Positions 10,556 to 20,714 of a stretch of DNA of 64,000 bases are shown here, one piece after another. The position numbers were made by a program, and so were the translations under genes. The stretch's first letter is position 1. Every line of letters begins with the position of its first letter. The stretch covers positions 7,707,600 to 7,771,599 of the forward strand of contig NC_056001.1 of assembly GCF_018446385.1 (NCBI RefSeq). Reading direction: 5' to 3'. The notes beneath the pieces are model-generated. The model was not told the DNA's origin. It saw nothing but the letters and a program-made list of their open reading frames with translations, and searched no databases. The stretch is from Zingiber officinale. Lineage: Eukaryota; Streptophyta; Magnoliopsida; Zingiberales; Zingiberaceae.

Positions 10556-11345
10556 ATTTCATCTTTGCAAGGCTTGTCACTTATCCCAATGATTTTAAAT
10601 TCTTGATTTGTATGAGTTGTCTTCACTCTCAAATTTTCAAAGCTCTTCTAGCCTAGCAACAACAAACAGTGAAAAAAATAATCTTAGTAGACACAATATG
10701 AAGAATGAAACAAGCAAGCTAAAACAAGTTGCCTCAATAGGTATATTATATATAGGCATTCAATAACCTAGAAAATAAACATAAAGAACAAATTCTTAAT
10801 CATCTTGTTCCAGTCCAGTTGGTATGCATCCTTGACATTTTGATTTGTAAGTAGAAAACCAACCATTGATCTAGGACACACAGTCATAGTAGTAGAGACA
10901 TCTATATTCAACAAATAAGAAAGATAATAATATTTTAAAACAATAAAGTGATTGAATGACAATGTAAGAAAAAGCAAATAGCAGAAGTATAGAGACATTG
11001 TAAGTTCTTACCAATACTCAAAGAAAGGCCTCCTTGTGAAGTCCTCAAATTACAAGGAAAACCTCCGCCTCCTATGACTCCACCACCAATGTCAGTAAAG
11101 TTTTTAGGATTGTTTTGAAAAAATGATTGTCTCACAAGAAGACATTCCCTAAAAATGTATTTTTGTAACTATCAAAATGCAATAAACAAACCCACAATTA
11201 TGTAATCCATAATGTCAACAATAAATGACTAGAAGGAAATTCACATACTATTTTGTCGCATGCTGCCGCAAAATAATATCAAGAACCCGTAAAGCCTCCT
11301 GAGGGTTCTCAGTTTCATTGGTATCTATGTCTATACCAATAGCTC
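10556..11345 (-). pseudogene. AGO4: ARGONAUTE4-clade pseudogene, N-terminal and linker exons
   Basis: Four exon-like blocks in order on the minus strand match the AGO4-type region before the PAZ domain. Block a (about 11345-11249) contains NPQEALRVLDIILRQHATK. Block b (11148-11012) contains LLVRQSFFQNNPKNFTDIGG and GLSLSI. Block c (10901 to about 10813) contains DVSTTM, then QNVKDAYQLDWNK. Block d (10652-10556) reads as ARRALK, NLRVK and GISDKPC. Block b ends in a GT donor and block d starts after AG. Defects: block d has a one-base deletion between ALK and NLRVK, and block c ends at AT where a GT donor is expected. The catalytic PIWI part and any start codon are not visible. Intact AGO4 proteins load 24-nt siRNAs and guide RNA-directed DNA methylation; this copy should be non-functional. 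Confidence 0.75.
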
Positions 11346-12639
11346 TTTCAAAACAGCGGACTTGCAAGTTAACATCAGATTGAATAATGTCACCGTCAAT
11401 ATTTTATACCGTCCTAGCTTGATCATCCAGTAAGCAGCAAATAATTTAGACCCAACCTTTAAGGGATTTTGACATTTGCTTCCTTAATGCATACAATCAT
11501 CGTCTTTGTTCCCTTGAAGCCCATCGCACTTTAGCTACATGATAGCCACCTCCTTCTCATGCAAAAGATCTTTTTCCCCGTCAACAATGGCTTCTGCTTT
11601 GACAGAGGCAAAAGCAAAGAAAAAAAGTAGGAAGAAAGAAGGTTGCTTGGCTGGTGGAATCCAACAATCCTTTGTAAACTTTTTCGAAACCCCCATCTCT
11701 AATCAAATTAGCTTCCTTGAAATTCTATGTGGCGATCGCGAGATGCCGAAAAGTGGAGTTGTGCATAGAGTTACTCTTCTTCTCTTATAGCGATGACGCC
11801 TTGTTCTTGATCACTGATTCTACACGGAGGAGAAAGATTTCAGTGAGAGATTCATAAAAAATTCATTCATATTGCACTAAATCACAATGTAGATTGCAGT
11901 CCGGATACTGACCTGAGGAATTGCCATGGAATCCTGAGATGGATTGAGCGTCGTCTCTATCTTCTATCCGGGAGTTGGACTCCCTCTTGCAACAATGTAA
12001 ACAAGGGAAGCAACCCATCTACTCTGAAGTTCTAAATCCCTAGACTTGATCTGTGCTAATACGATAGAAAAGAAAAAAAAAGAATGGATCAAGAAAAGCA
12101 CCTACATTGCTCTCCAATGTGAGGGAAAGAAGAAACCTCAGTGATGATCTCGCTTCCCCCTTCCCCTTGGATGTTGATGCTTAAGGAACCTCAACCATCT
12201 ACGCTAAAGTTGGACTCCCTCTTGGATGTTGATGCTTAAAGCAAAGTCGCCAAAAATCCATAAGCAAACATGTAATTGTTGAATGAGAACACCAAGAATG
12301 TTGAATGGTCAAAGTGAAGTTTACAGTATAGAAGACTTCTCGAAGACTCGAACGAAACACATGCATTTTTTGAAGAAGATCAAAGCAAAGCTTTAAGACT
12401 AAAAGAAACAAATCTCAGAGATAGACAATCATCTCCTAATTGAACTCAACAAATTAACACATCTTAGAGCTATCTATGCAACTAAACTGACTCTAAGACT
12501 AGAACGAACATTCCACAATTAATAAAGAACATAATTTTAAAACGCCGAATGGTTTGATATATATGCAACTGATTGATTAATTCGATGTGTAGTAGCTGCG
12601 CTTCTTTTTCATGTGACTTTAATTTTTTCTGTTAAATAA
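11346..12639. other. No recognisable gene
   Basis: Some exon-like sequence may continue upstream of the ARGONAUTE remnant to about 11600 on the minus strand, but stops are frequent. Small direct duplications occur, for example ggatgttgatgcttaa near 12169 and 12223. I see no supported gene. Confidence 0.3.
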
Positions 12640-13190
12640 ATTAAGAGAAGCAGTAGCCCGGTTAACAAAATAATGGGAGTCATGATTTTTAGAAAGAGCG
12701 GGATGGGGATAAGGAGTGCCAAGCGGAAGATGATAGTCAACACAGGGTTCATCGCGGAGAAGCCCATCGCCCTCTCCTGTACCTTTGCGAGCTAGGCGCC
12801 GGGATGGCTGAGAACGGAGTAGTAGATGAGGCCGACGGAGGTAACAAGGGAGAGGCAGGCGAGGCAGGTGCCGACAGCGTAGAGGAAGACTCGTTCAGCG
12901 TGGCCGAGCGCTTGGGGGGTGGTCAGCAGAAGTGCGACGGAAATGGTGAGGAGGCTGATCGCCCAGTTGTAGGCCATCTTGCCCACGCGTTTGAAGTCCC
13001 TCTCATCGTCTGGGGCAGAGGGAGGCGGAGGCTCGGGGGCGGATGGGGGCAGGAGCGGAGGCGGAGGCGGTGGAGTTTGGGGATTATTCTTCTCCTTCTC
13101 CTTGGGTGAGGGTTCACCGGTGACTCCTTCACCAGAGATGTTTTTCGGTAGGAAGGCTAAGGGAGGAAAAGATCGTATGAGGAGAGGGGT
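12640..13190 (-). pseudogene. Membrane-protein remnant with proline-rich N-terminal region
   Basis: On the minus strand an open frame from about 13190 to 12792 has a basic/acidic stretch (SPKEKEKNN), a proline-rich tract, then the charged segment DDERDFKRVGKMAYNW followed by two hydrophobic helices (about 12975-12920 and 12890-12840). The frame stops at TAG (12790), but sequence beyond it continues to look membrane-spanning to about 12660, so the stop may be a lesion in a protein of at least three helices. No ATG precedes the proline-rich part; the first ATG is inside KMAYNW. I do not recognise the family. It could also be a partial live exon joined to an unseen one. Confidence 0.35.
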
Positions 13191-13260
13191 TTAGGGTTCG
13201 GGAAGGCTAAGGGGGGGAACAGGTCGCCAAAAAATTTTTGGAGAGAGGGAAGCAAAACAT

Positions 13261-13579
13261 TACTACAACAAAAACGACGAAGGGGAAAAACGGTGAAAGA
13301 ATAAAGTCAAAGACAACGGTTTATTAAAACTGTTGTCTTTGACCCTTAACAAAAGCACTTAAAGACAACGGTTTTAGAAAATCGTTGTAAAAGGTGTTGC
13401 TGATTTTACAAAAAGTCGCTCAACGACAATGATTTTTGCAAAATTGTTGTCTTTTATTTTTTGGAGGAGCTTAAAGACAACGGTTTTGTCAAAAACCGTT
13501 GTCTTTTACCAAATTAACAACAGTTCCTTCTAAAATCGTTGTCTTTATGGTGTTGTCTTTTAACATTTTTGTTGTAGTG
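13261..13579. mobile_element. CACTA-like MITE
   Basis: The ends are TACTACAACAAAAAC on the left and, reading inward from the right, CACTACAACAAAAATG, which is the CACTA-type terminal inverted repeat with one change at the left tip. The interior is made of inverted copies of GACAACGGTTTT and AAAACCGTTGTC, the sub-terminal repeats often seen in such elements. It is too short for a transposase. I could not confirm a 3-bp target duplication. Confidence 0.7.
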
Positions 13580-14792
13580 CTATGTCACAAGATTGTTTAA
13601 GAATACTCTCTAGCTTGATTGGTTGGGTGTTTATATATATATATATATTTCTGATGCATGTATAAGAGCATTGATTGTCATTTATTTGGAAGGAAAAGGT
13701 GAATGACAAGTTCTTACAAGTATCAAATGCCAAGTCATATTTATTCTTTTCCCTTTTAACAAAAAATGTGTTTGTATATACAAGGTGAAGCTTCTCTATT
13801 AACACAATGCTTCTACAGGAGTTTACTGGAAACTTTTACTGTCATGTTCCAAGAGTAAATAGTTTCAATCTCCAATAATTATAATTACCTCAGTTCAAAG
13901 ATGGATTTTTTTTTTCAAATTTCCTCTCACACAAATGACAAATTTCTTCTATGCAGAGTCAACTGTTCTTGCATATGTTATGTCACAGTCGAATCGTCGA
14001 CACAACTATGGATTAGATCTCCTCCTTTTATCTGTTGATGAAGGCATTCAGGTTATAGAGATGATTCACTGGAAAATGTTAAAAGAAATGAAATTGAGGT
14101 ATTAACTTTAGTTACACTGCTACTTTCTAAGGCTATGGTATAATTACCATGTTAGGAATTCTTCTTTTATTAATTAAATTTAGTTATTTCTTGATTTTTT
14201 TTTTATGTGACGGTTATGTTATATTATTATGCTCTTAGTAATCTAGGTTATTATCATTTCATATTACATTTTTTATTTATTTTGTAATGCATAAGTTATT
14301 TTTTCCAGTCACTCAATGAATCTCAATCAGTTAGCTGTAACATATGTTTTTGTTATACTAAACAATTCTAAACATATTTCTTACTGTATAACCTGAATTT
14401 ATTGGGCATTCTGTCTATATTATTGCATATATGATGACATATGAGTTCCCTTTGATCTTTACCATAAATTTGTAGGTGCACTTCATATTACCCATGCTTG
14501 AGCAAATAATATTATACAAGATTTGATGCCTCTAACTGAGACGTCATCCAACTTGGGTTATGTTTGTTCAAGTGTTACAATTTTTCTGTCATATGGGATA
14601 AATACTAGGAGAGATTGTTGTTCTACATTAACTTTCAAATTTTGGGTGTACGATTCTAGAGTCATGTGAATGTTATTCGCATCAGAGATGTTAATCATAT
14701 TGTAGCTATAGTGTCTGTAAATTGTATGGACTGCTGCTCCTTCCAAGTTACATTAGAATGTCATGGCATTATTATTTTTTATTCTTGTTTAG
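13580..14792. other. No confident gene; possible upstream introns or exons of the NOT2 remnant
   Basis: AT-rich sequence with short open stretches. A stretch near 13955-14100 follows a possible acceptor (tatgcag) and is open for about 45 codons, but I could not match it. It may be intron or lost exon sequence of the gene remnant starting at 14793. Confidence 0.3.
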
Positions 14793-14986
14793 GTGGTAGC
14801 TCAAATTTTTCGGTGGATTTGCATCAAAAGGAACAACTTCATGAAAATATTTCTACCATGCAGTCGCAACATTTACCCATGAGGTGAACTGTAGTGAACT
14901 TTTGGAATTGGCTTATCTATGTTGATCATGTTTCTTCATTTATTTGGTAGTTTGATATCAACCAGATGACGCGATCTGGCGGATTT

Positions 14987-16084
14987 TGTAGGACCGTTAG
15001 ATTCGATAGAGGGGGGGTGAATATCGATTCGAAAAGTTGAGTAAAAATACGCAGCGGAAAAGTAAATGAACACAGTTGTTTTTACTTCGTTCGGAGCCTG
15101 TGACGACTCCTACTCGAAGGTCCGTGGTCCTTGACCACTTTCGTTGGGCAATCACTAGCAATTCGAATATAATTACAAGATGAATACAAAAAATGCTAAT
15201 GAAACAAAGTAATACCGACAAGGAAATTAACTAAAAACCGAAGGAGCACTTTGTCGGAGCTTTGTTGGCGTCGCAGCAGAGCAGCAGGACCAGCAGTAGA
15301 AGAGTTCTCAGATTGATTATTGATTCTGAAGCTCCTGCCTGGGGCTTCTTTTATATGTTGCTCCGGGCGCCTGGAATGTGACGTAGCTGCTCAAACCGTG
15401 ATGCTCCACGTGGCGACGACTCGGCTGGATATAATTTGGCTTCCGGGCGCCCGGATCCCTTCGGGCGCCCGGACCTCCAGGCGCCCGGATCCCCTCCGGG
15501 CGCCCGGACCACCTTGTTCCAGAAAACTCCCTTTTCCTGCAAAACAAAGTTAGTCCGAGGCAATATATATCCTGCAACATAGATTGTTAGCACATTTTAT
15601 AATAGTATAAATTAGCACAAATAGTATGACTTAGATTCCGTCTTTCCGAGACCGGAATCTAGTCACGATCTCGACTTAGATATCCGAAATGGATCTAAGC
15701 CGGATCGACGCCTAATGTTCCCTTCCCGGGAACGCGTCCTCGCAGTCACTCCCCTCTAGTGACTTACCTCACTTACCTGCCAGACGTCCGGTCAGCCCGT
15801 CGACCCGTCTGGACTTCTCGCCAAGCGTCCGGTCAGCCCGTCGACCCGCTTGGACTTCTCGCCAAGCGTCCGGTCAGCCCGTCGACCCGCTTGGACTTCT
15901 CGCCAGCTATCCGGTCAGCCCGTCGACCTAGCTGGACTTCGTGCCAGACATCCGGTCAGCCCGTCGACCTGTCTGGACTTCTCCTGCACACTCGATCAAA
16001 GTGTCAGACAACAACAAAACTAACTTAACATATTTGTCATTCATCAAAACCTGGGTTAAATCGTTAGTGCTAACCGCACCAACA
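14987..16084 (-). repeat. Left LTR (3' LTR) of element 1
   Basis: The 1098-bp copy contains TATAAAAG on the minus strand (15355-15348), CCGGGCGCCCGG-type palindromes immediately upstream (15443-15508) and an array of five 41-bp hairpin units (15780-15976). The array is thus upstream of TATA, in U3. It is nearly identical to the right LTR. Confidence 0.93.
15780..15976. repeat. Five 41-bp hairpin units with co-varying stem arms
   Basis: Units start at 15780, 15821, 15862, 15903 and 15944, exactly 41 bases apart. The 5' and 3' arms are CCAGACG/CGTCTGG, CCAAGCG/CGCTTGG (twice), CCAGCTA/TAGCTGG and CCAGACA/TGTCTGG. Every pair is a perfect 7-bp complement, while the 19-nt loop tccggtcagcccgtcgacc is constant. 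The period is not a multiple of three, so it does not encode a constant peptide repeat. Confidence 0.92.
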
Positions 16085-17336
16085 ATCTCCCCCTTTTTGA
16101 TAGAATGACAACCTGGTTAAGTTAGTGAAAGAACGCAAAAAATAGGTACATCGGTTTTAAAGTTAGTTTTAGTGTTTTCAATTTGGTTTATCTAACTTAA
16201 CCACCTAACCCTCCCCCTTTGGCATTCATCAAAAAAAACAAGGGTAAACAATCATAGTGTAGAGTTATTGTTAAAAAAAATAATCACAGTTAATCTTGAA
16301 AAATATCTGAGTTTTGTTCAAAATTCAAAAAGTACAATTTTTAAATCCAAGTAAAAAAAAATCAAGTTGACTTAGGGGAGACAAGGTGAATTTTGAAAAG
16401 TATAAATTTAAAGTTAATCAAGTTTTAACTTTTCAAGAATGTAAAAATTTTTAAATCAGGTTTTTCAACTTTTCAAAAGGTAAATTTTCTTTTCAGGTTT
16501 AAGTAACATTTTCTTTTCAACAGGTAAATTTTCAACTTCAATATTTCAAAACAAAGCAAAAATTAAACAAGATTAATTTTGCCAAAATAAATTTTTAAGG
16601 CTAATTTGATATAGCTAAATTTGGAAAGTTTAATTTTCAATAGTCAACTTTTTAAATCAGGTTTGAAAATTAGGTGGGATTAAACTTCCAAGTTTTTCAA
16701 ACACTTAGTTAAATTTAACTTTTTGTAAACTAAAACATAAGTTAGTTTAAAAGGCATTTTTCAAACACACAAAATTAATTTCTCCCCCTGAACTTGATAC
16801 TTAAATTTAATCAGTTGTCTAACCAATTAGGTACTAACTAACTATCAGAAGATAGTAGCTTTCACTTGGTTAGTCAGATTAAGTTGATTATAAGTAGTCA
16901 GTGTTTGACTTGACTGATGAACTTAATCTGATTAATATCTGAGTTGTATTTAACGTCCAGACTTATGCTGATGCACTGAAATAAGCATCTTAAGTCCAGA
17001 CAGTTGGCCTATGCATCTCACCCCTTTCTATGTTTGTCAAACACAAGCAAGGTAAACCTAAGGTGTTGGTGAGATGCTCACAAACTAGTCCTATGGGTAC
17101 ATGCTTTCTAAGGATTCAAAACTAGTCTAAGGTCAAAACTGTTTTTGAAAATCTAAAAACGGAAAGTTTTGAAAACAAACAAGTTTAACTTATAATTTGA
17201 TAAAACCATTTTTGAAAGTATTTTTGAAAAATCCTAGTCTATCAAGATAGAACATAATCAATGTAAGTCTGAAATATTACTAGATAGAAAAATATTTTAC
17301 AGGTAGTGTAGCTACAGAAGTGAGTCATAACTAGAT

Positions 17337-18596
17337 CTACTGAGATGATGAAGGGGGTGGTCCAGATCCCAAGGATCGGAGAAGCGCCATCAGCTCAGTG
17401 TGTCGGGTATCCCCGGCAGCTCGTAACTCGGCAACCTCTCGCCGAATGTCCCGATGAAAATCAGAGTTCTCCTGCTGGAGACTCGCCATAGCTCTCTCTA
17501 GTCCGGTCATACGGTCGGCTAGAGTGCGGGGAGCGTGACGTGGTGCTCGAGCTCGGGGTGGTGGTGGAGTCGGTGCGGCTTCCTCTGGAAATAGTGCGAG
17601 CATGAACTCGTCCACCTGTGCGTCTGGATCGGGCTGGTGCTGTGCCCCCCTCTGCCAAGACATAGTCCCGTCATTTCTATCTATCTGGACACCAGCTAGG
17701 GAGAAGTTCCGAGCTACTATAACATCGAACTCGGTCATATGGGCAATGTCTCCTCTAGTGACATCAATGTGCAACGAGGATATATAGGCTATCAGAATGT
17801 GACCAAATGGCATATGGACTCGTCTATCAGTCACGAATCCAGCTGAGTAGATAATGGTGGAGAAGATATATAGGCTGATGTCAATATCTAACCTATGACT
17901 CAGGGCATAGAGTAAGAACGAATGGAATGGGCGCATCACAGCGATGTCCCGAGTAGTCAGTGGTAAAATACAAAGGACTAAAACCCTATAAAGAGCGTAG
18001 TCCTGGACCCGAAGTTCTACTGAACTAAACTGTGTCACAGTGGGATCTCGCTCTCCCCCAAAAAAATACGAATAAATCGTATCGAGAGTAATATGTGAGT
18101 AGGGATCTCCGAATGATAGATCTCTGGGAGGATAACACAAAAAGGAACAAGTAGATGGAAGCAACCCTAAAAACTCTCGAATAGTCGTAGGGGAAAATGT
18201 GATATCAGTGCCCGCTGCCCTAGTGGTATAGGTGAGATCGTCTACTTTCACTAGGTTATTGCAAAATTCGGCACACAGACTTATGTTTATTGAACTGGTA
18301 CATTCGACAAGGTTCTTTAAGTTATAGTGGTCTATAACCTCTAAAACGGAGGGACATGACCCTAGAAAGAACGATCTATCTATGCAGCTAGTCCTAATGG
18401 CCTTATAAATGGTTGACTCAAACTTAATCCTTAGTTCTTATGTGGGAAACCTAGGGTCAATGCTAGCATTAGAGGGTCCAGCACCAGTATTTGTTCGTTT
18501 CCTACTGTATATATATAAGAAATATTCTAAGAAAAACTTGAGAAGTCAAATTCTAAAAACTTTTAAAGAGGGGAAGAGGTTTTACCGAGGAGCCAT
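17337..18596 (-). pseudogene. Putative plant transposon protein ORF (element 1 cargo), one nonsense codon
   Basis: Two exons fit: ATGGCTCCTCG at 18596-18586, an 81-base GT-AG intron, then 18504-17337, giving 393 codons in one phase. The protein would start MAPRRKRTNTGAGP, continue with a domain shared with the ORF at 1985-2899 (for example LEVIDHYNLKN, PLTTRD, YALSHRLDIDI, RVHMPFGHI), then a Pro/Arg-rich linker and a C-terminal helix rich in Glu, Arg and Leu that may form a coiled coil. One in-frame TAA at 18440-18438, about 30 codons in, is the only lesion I see. It has its own TATA box and palindrome block 150 bases upstream. It lies where pol would be in an autonomous element. Function is unknown; no transposase or polymerase motif is visible. 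Confidence 0.7.
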
Positions 18597-18748
18597 CGAC
18601 AAATATAGATCTGACGACCTCGGTTGAATCGCAGCAGCGTTCACCGCAAGAAAATTTTGATTTAAAGTACTTTCGCACTGAGGTTCGGAGTGAACCTTAG
18701 CAAAAGTGAGAATTGGTGAGGCAAAGGTTGGGGGCGCCTGCTGCCCCT

Positions 18749-18860
18749 TATTTATAGGGGACTCTGGGCGCCCGGGTCCCTTCCGGGCGCCCGGGGTTGA
18801 TTTAGGGCGGGGCGCCCGGATCGCCTTCCGGGCGCCTCGGAGGGAAATACCAGGGGCGCC
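18749..18860 (-). promoter_or_regulatory. Internal promoter-like block: palindromes plus TATA box
   Basis: On the minus strand TATAAATA lies at 18756-18749, 153 bases before the ATG at 18596. Directly upstream are several CGGGCGCCCG palindromes (18768-18860), the same core as the palindromes next to TATAAAAG in this element's LTRs. Promoter activity is inferred from layout. Confidence 0.55.
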
Positions 18861-18869
18861 CGCCCCTGG

Positions 18870-20190
18870 TTTTTGAATTTTTTTTTTTTTTTTTAAGATT
18901 AGGTTTGAAGTTAAGTTTTAAAATTTTGAAATAGTTTTTAAGTTTAAAATTTTGAATTTAATTTTTAAGTTTTAAAAAATTAAAATTTTGAAATTAAGTT
19001 TTAAGTTTAAAATTAAAATTTTGAAATTAAGTTTAAAATTAAAATTTTGAAATTAATTTTTTAAGTTTAAAATTAAAATTTTGAAATTAATTTTTAAGTT
19101 TAAAATTAAAATTTTGAAATTAATTTTTAAGTTTAAAACTAAAATTTTGAAATTAAGTTTAAAATTAAAATTTTGAAATTAAGTTTAAAATTAAAATTTT
19201 GAAATTAATTTTTTAAGTTTAAAATTAAAATTTTGAAATTAATTTTTTAAGTTTAAAATTAAAATTTTGAAATTAATTTTTACGTTTAAAATTAAAATTT
19301 TAAAATTAATTTTTAAGTTTAAAATTAAAATTTTAAAATTAAGTTTAAAATTAAAATTTTGAAATTAAGTTTAAAATTAAAATTTTGAAATTAATTTTAA
19401 GTTTAAAATTAAAATTTTGAAATTAATTTTTAAGTTTAAAATTAAAATTTTCAAATTAAGTTTAAAATTAAAATTTTGAAATTAAGTTTTAAGTTTAAAA
19501 TTAAAATTTGGAAATTAAGTTTAAAATTAAAATTTTGAAATTAATTTTTAAGTTTAAAATTAAAATTTTGAAATTAATTTTTAAGTTTAAAATTAAAATT
19601 TTGAAATTAAGTTTAAAATTAAAATTTTGAAATTAAGTTTCAAATTAAAATTTTGAAATTAATTTTTAAGTTTAAAATTAAAATTTTGAAATTAAGTTTA
19701 AAATTAAAATTTTGAAATTAAGTTTTAAGTTTAAAATTAAAATTTGGAAATTAAATTTAAAATTAAAATTTTGAAATTAATTTTTAAGTTTAAAATTAAG
19801 TTTAAAATTAAAATTTTGAAATTAATTTTTAAGTTTAAAATTAAAATTTTGAAATTAAGTTTAAAATTAAAATTTTGAAATTAATTTTTTAAGTTTAAAA
19901 TTAAAATTTTGAAATTAATTTTTTAAGTTTAAAATTAAAATTTAAAAATTAATTTTTACGTTTAAAATTAAAATTTTGAAATTAATTTTTAAGTTTAAAA
20001 TTAAAATTTTAAAATTAATTTTTACGTTTAAAATTAAAATTTTGAAATTAATTTTTAAGTTTAAAATTAAAATTTTGAAATTAATTTTTACGTTTAAAAT
20101 TAAAATTTTGAAATTAAGTTTAAAATTAAAATTTTGAAATTAATTTTTTAAGTTTAAAATTAAAATTTTGAAATTAATTTTTAAAAATTT
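18870..20190. repeat. AT-rich tandem array (element 1)
   Basis: About 1.3 kb of variants of AAATTAAAATTTTGAAATTA alternating with AGTTTA or ATTTTTAAGTTTA spacers, unit lengths about 25-35 bases, several dozen copies. It is nearly free of C on the plus strand. It separates gag from the cargo promoter. Arrays like this may act as spacers, matrix-attachment DNA or nucleosome-free DNA; none of this is shown. Confidence 0.9.
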
Positions 20191-20714
20191 AAGCCTTATT
20201 CATCTCACCCGATCTATATTATCAATCAGGGAATCCTATGATTTTGTGAGATGAAATTGGTTTGGTTACAGAGTTTGGTTTAACTAGCATTAGATTCAGG
20301 TTTAGTTTTGGTCTCTACAAACAGGCATTCTTCGGATAAACTTCTAAGCTTGGTGAGTCACATGGACGTCATTAGAAGTAACCAACCTTTCGAGGTTTTC
20401 CGAATAGTCCTATCCACGGAGCTTAGTACTAAATCTTAGTCTAACTGATTAGGATCCATTTAAGGGTAGCTTCGGTCAGTTCCACTTGGCCAAATGCACC
20501 AGATCGAAGCCATATCTTTCTAGACATGCGATGTCCAAGCTTCCCTAACGTACTATCATCCAAAAATTTCACCAGTACCATGATTCAAGTTAAACTTGGT
20601 CTCTAAGCCTAATTAACCTGCCGGGTTAGTTTATTTTGGGTTACCCTATCGGGTAAGTTAGTTTTGGAGGTGTCAGCTATTCTGGAGCCTCCCCCTGAAT
20701 TATTGGCCATTAAT
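20191..20714 (-). other. Internal stretch of element 1 between gag and the AT-rich array
   Basis: No open frame of note. The same position in element X (5425-6037) shows related sequence. The place where protease and integrase would begin in an autonomous Copia element is here, but I see no motif of either. Confidence 0.45.

Noticed and set aside
12804-13194. Gly/Glu-rich open frames on the plus strand
   Set aside because: They are the antisense of the proline-rich membrane-protein remnant and show only compositional bias.
15759-16028. Open frame of 89 codons with repeated PVDPLGLL-like peptides
   Set aside because: It is only the 41-bp hairpin array read through; the period is not a multiple of three, so the peptide repeat changes frame, and the DNA pattern is explained by stems.
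18870-20190. Could the AT-rich array be a CRISPR-like or centromeric satellite?
   Set aside because: There are no unique spacers, unit lengths vary, and it is confined inside one retrotransposon.
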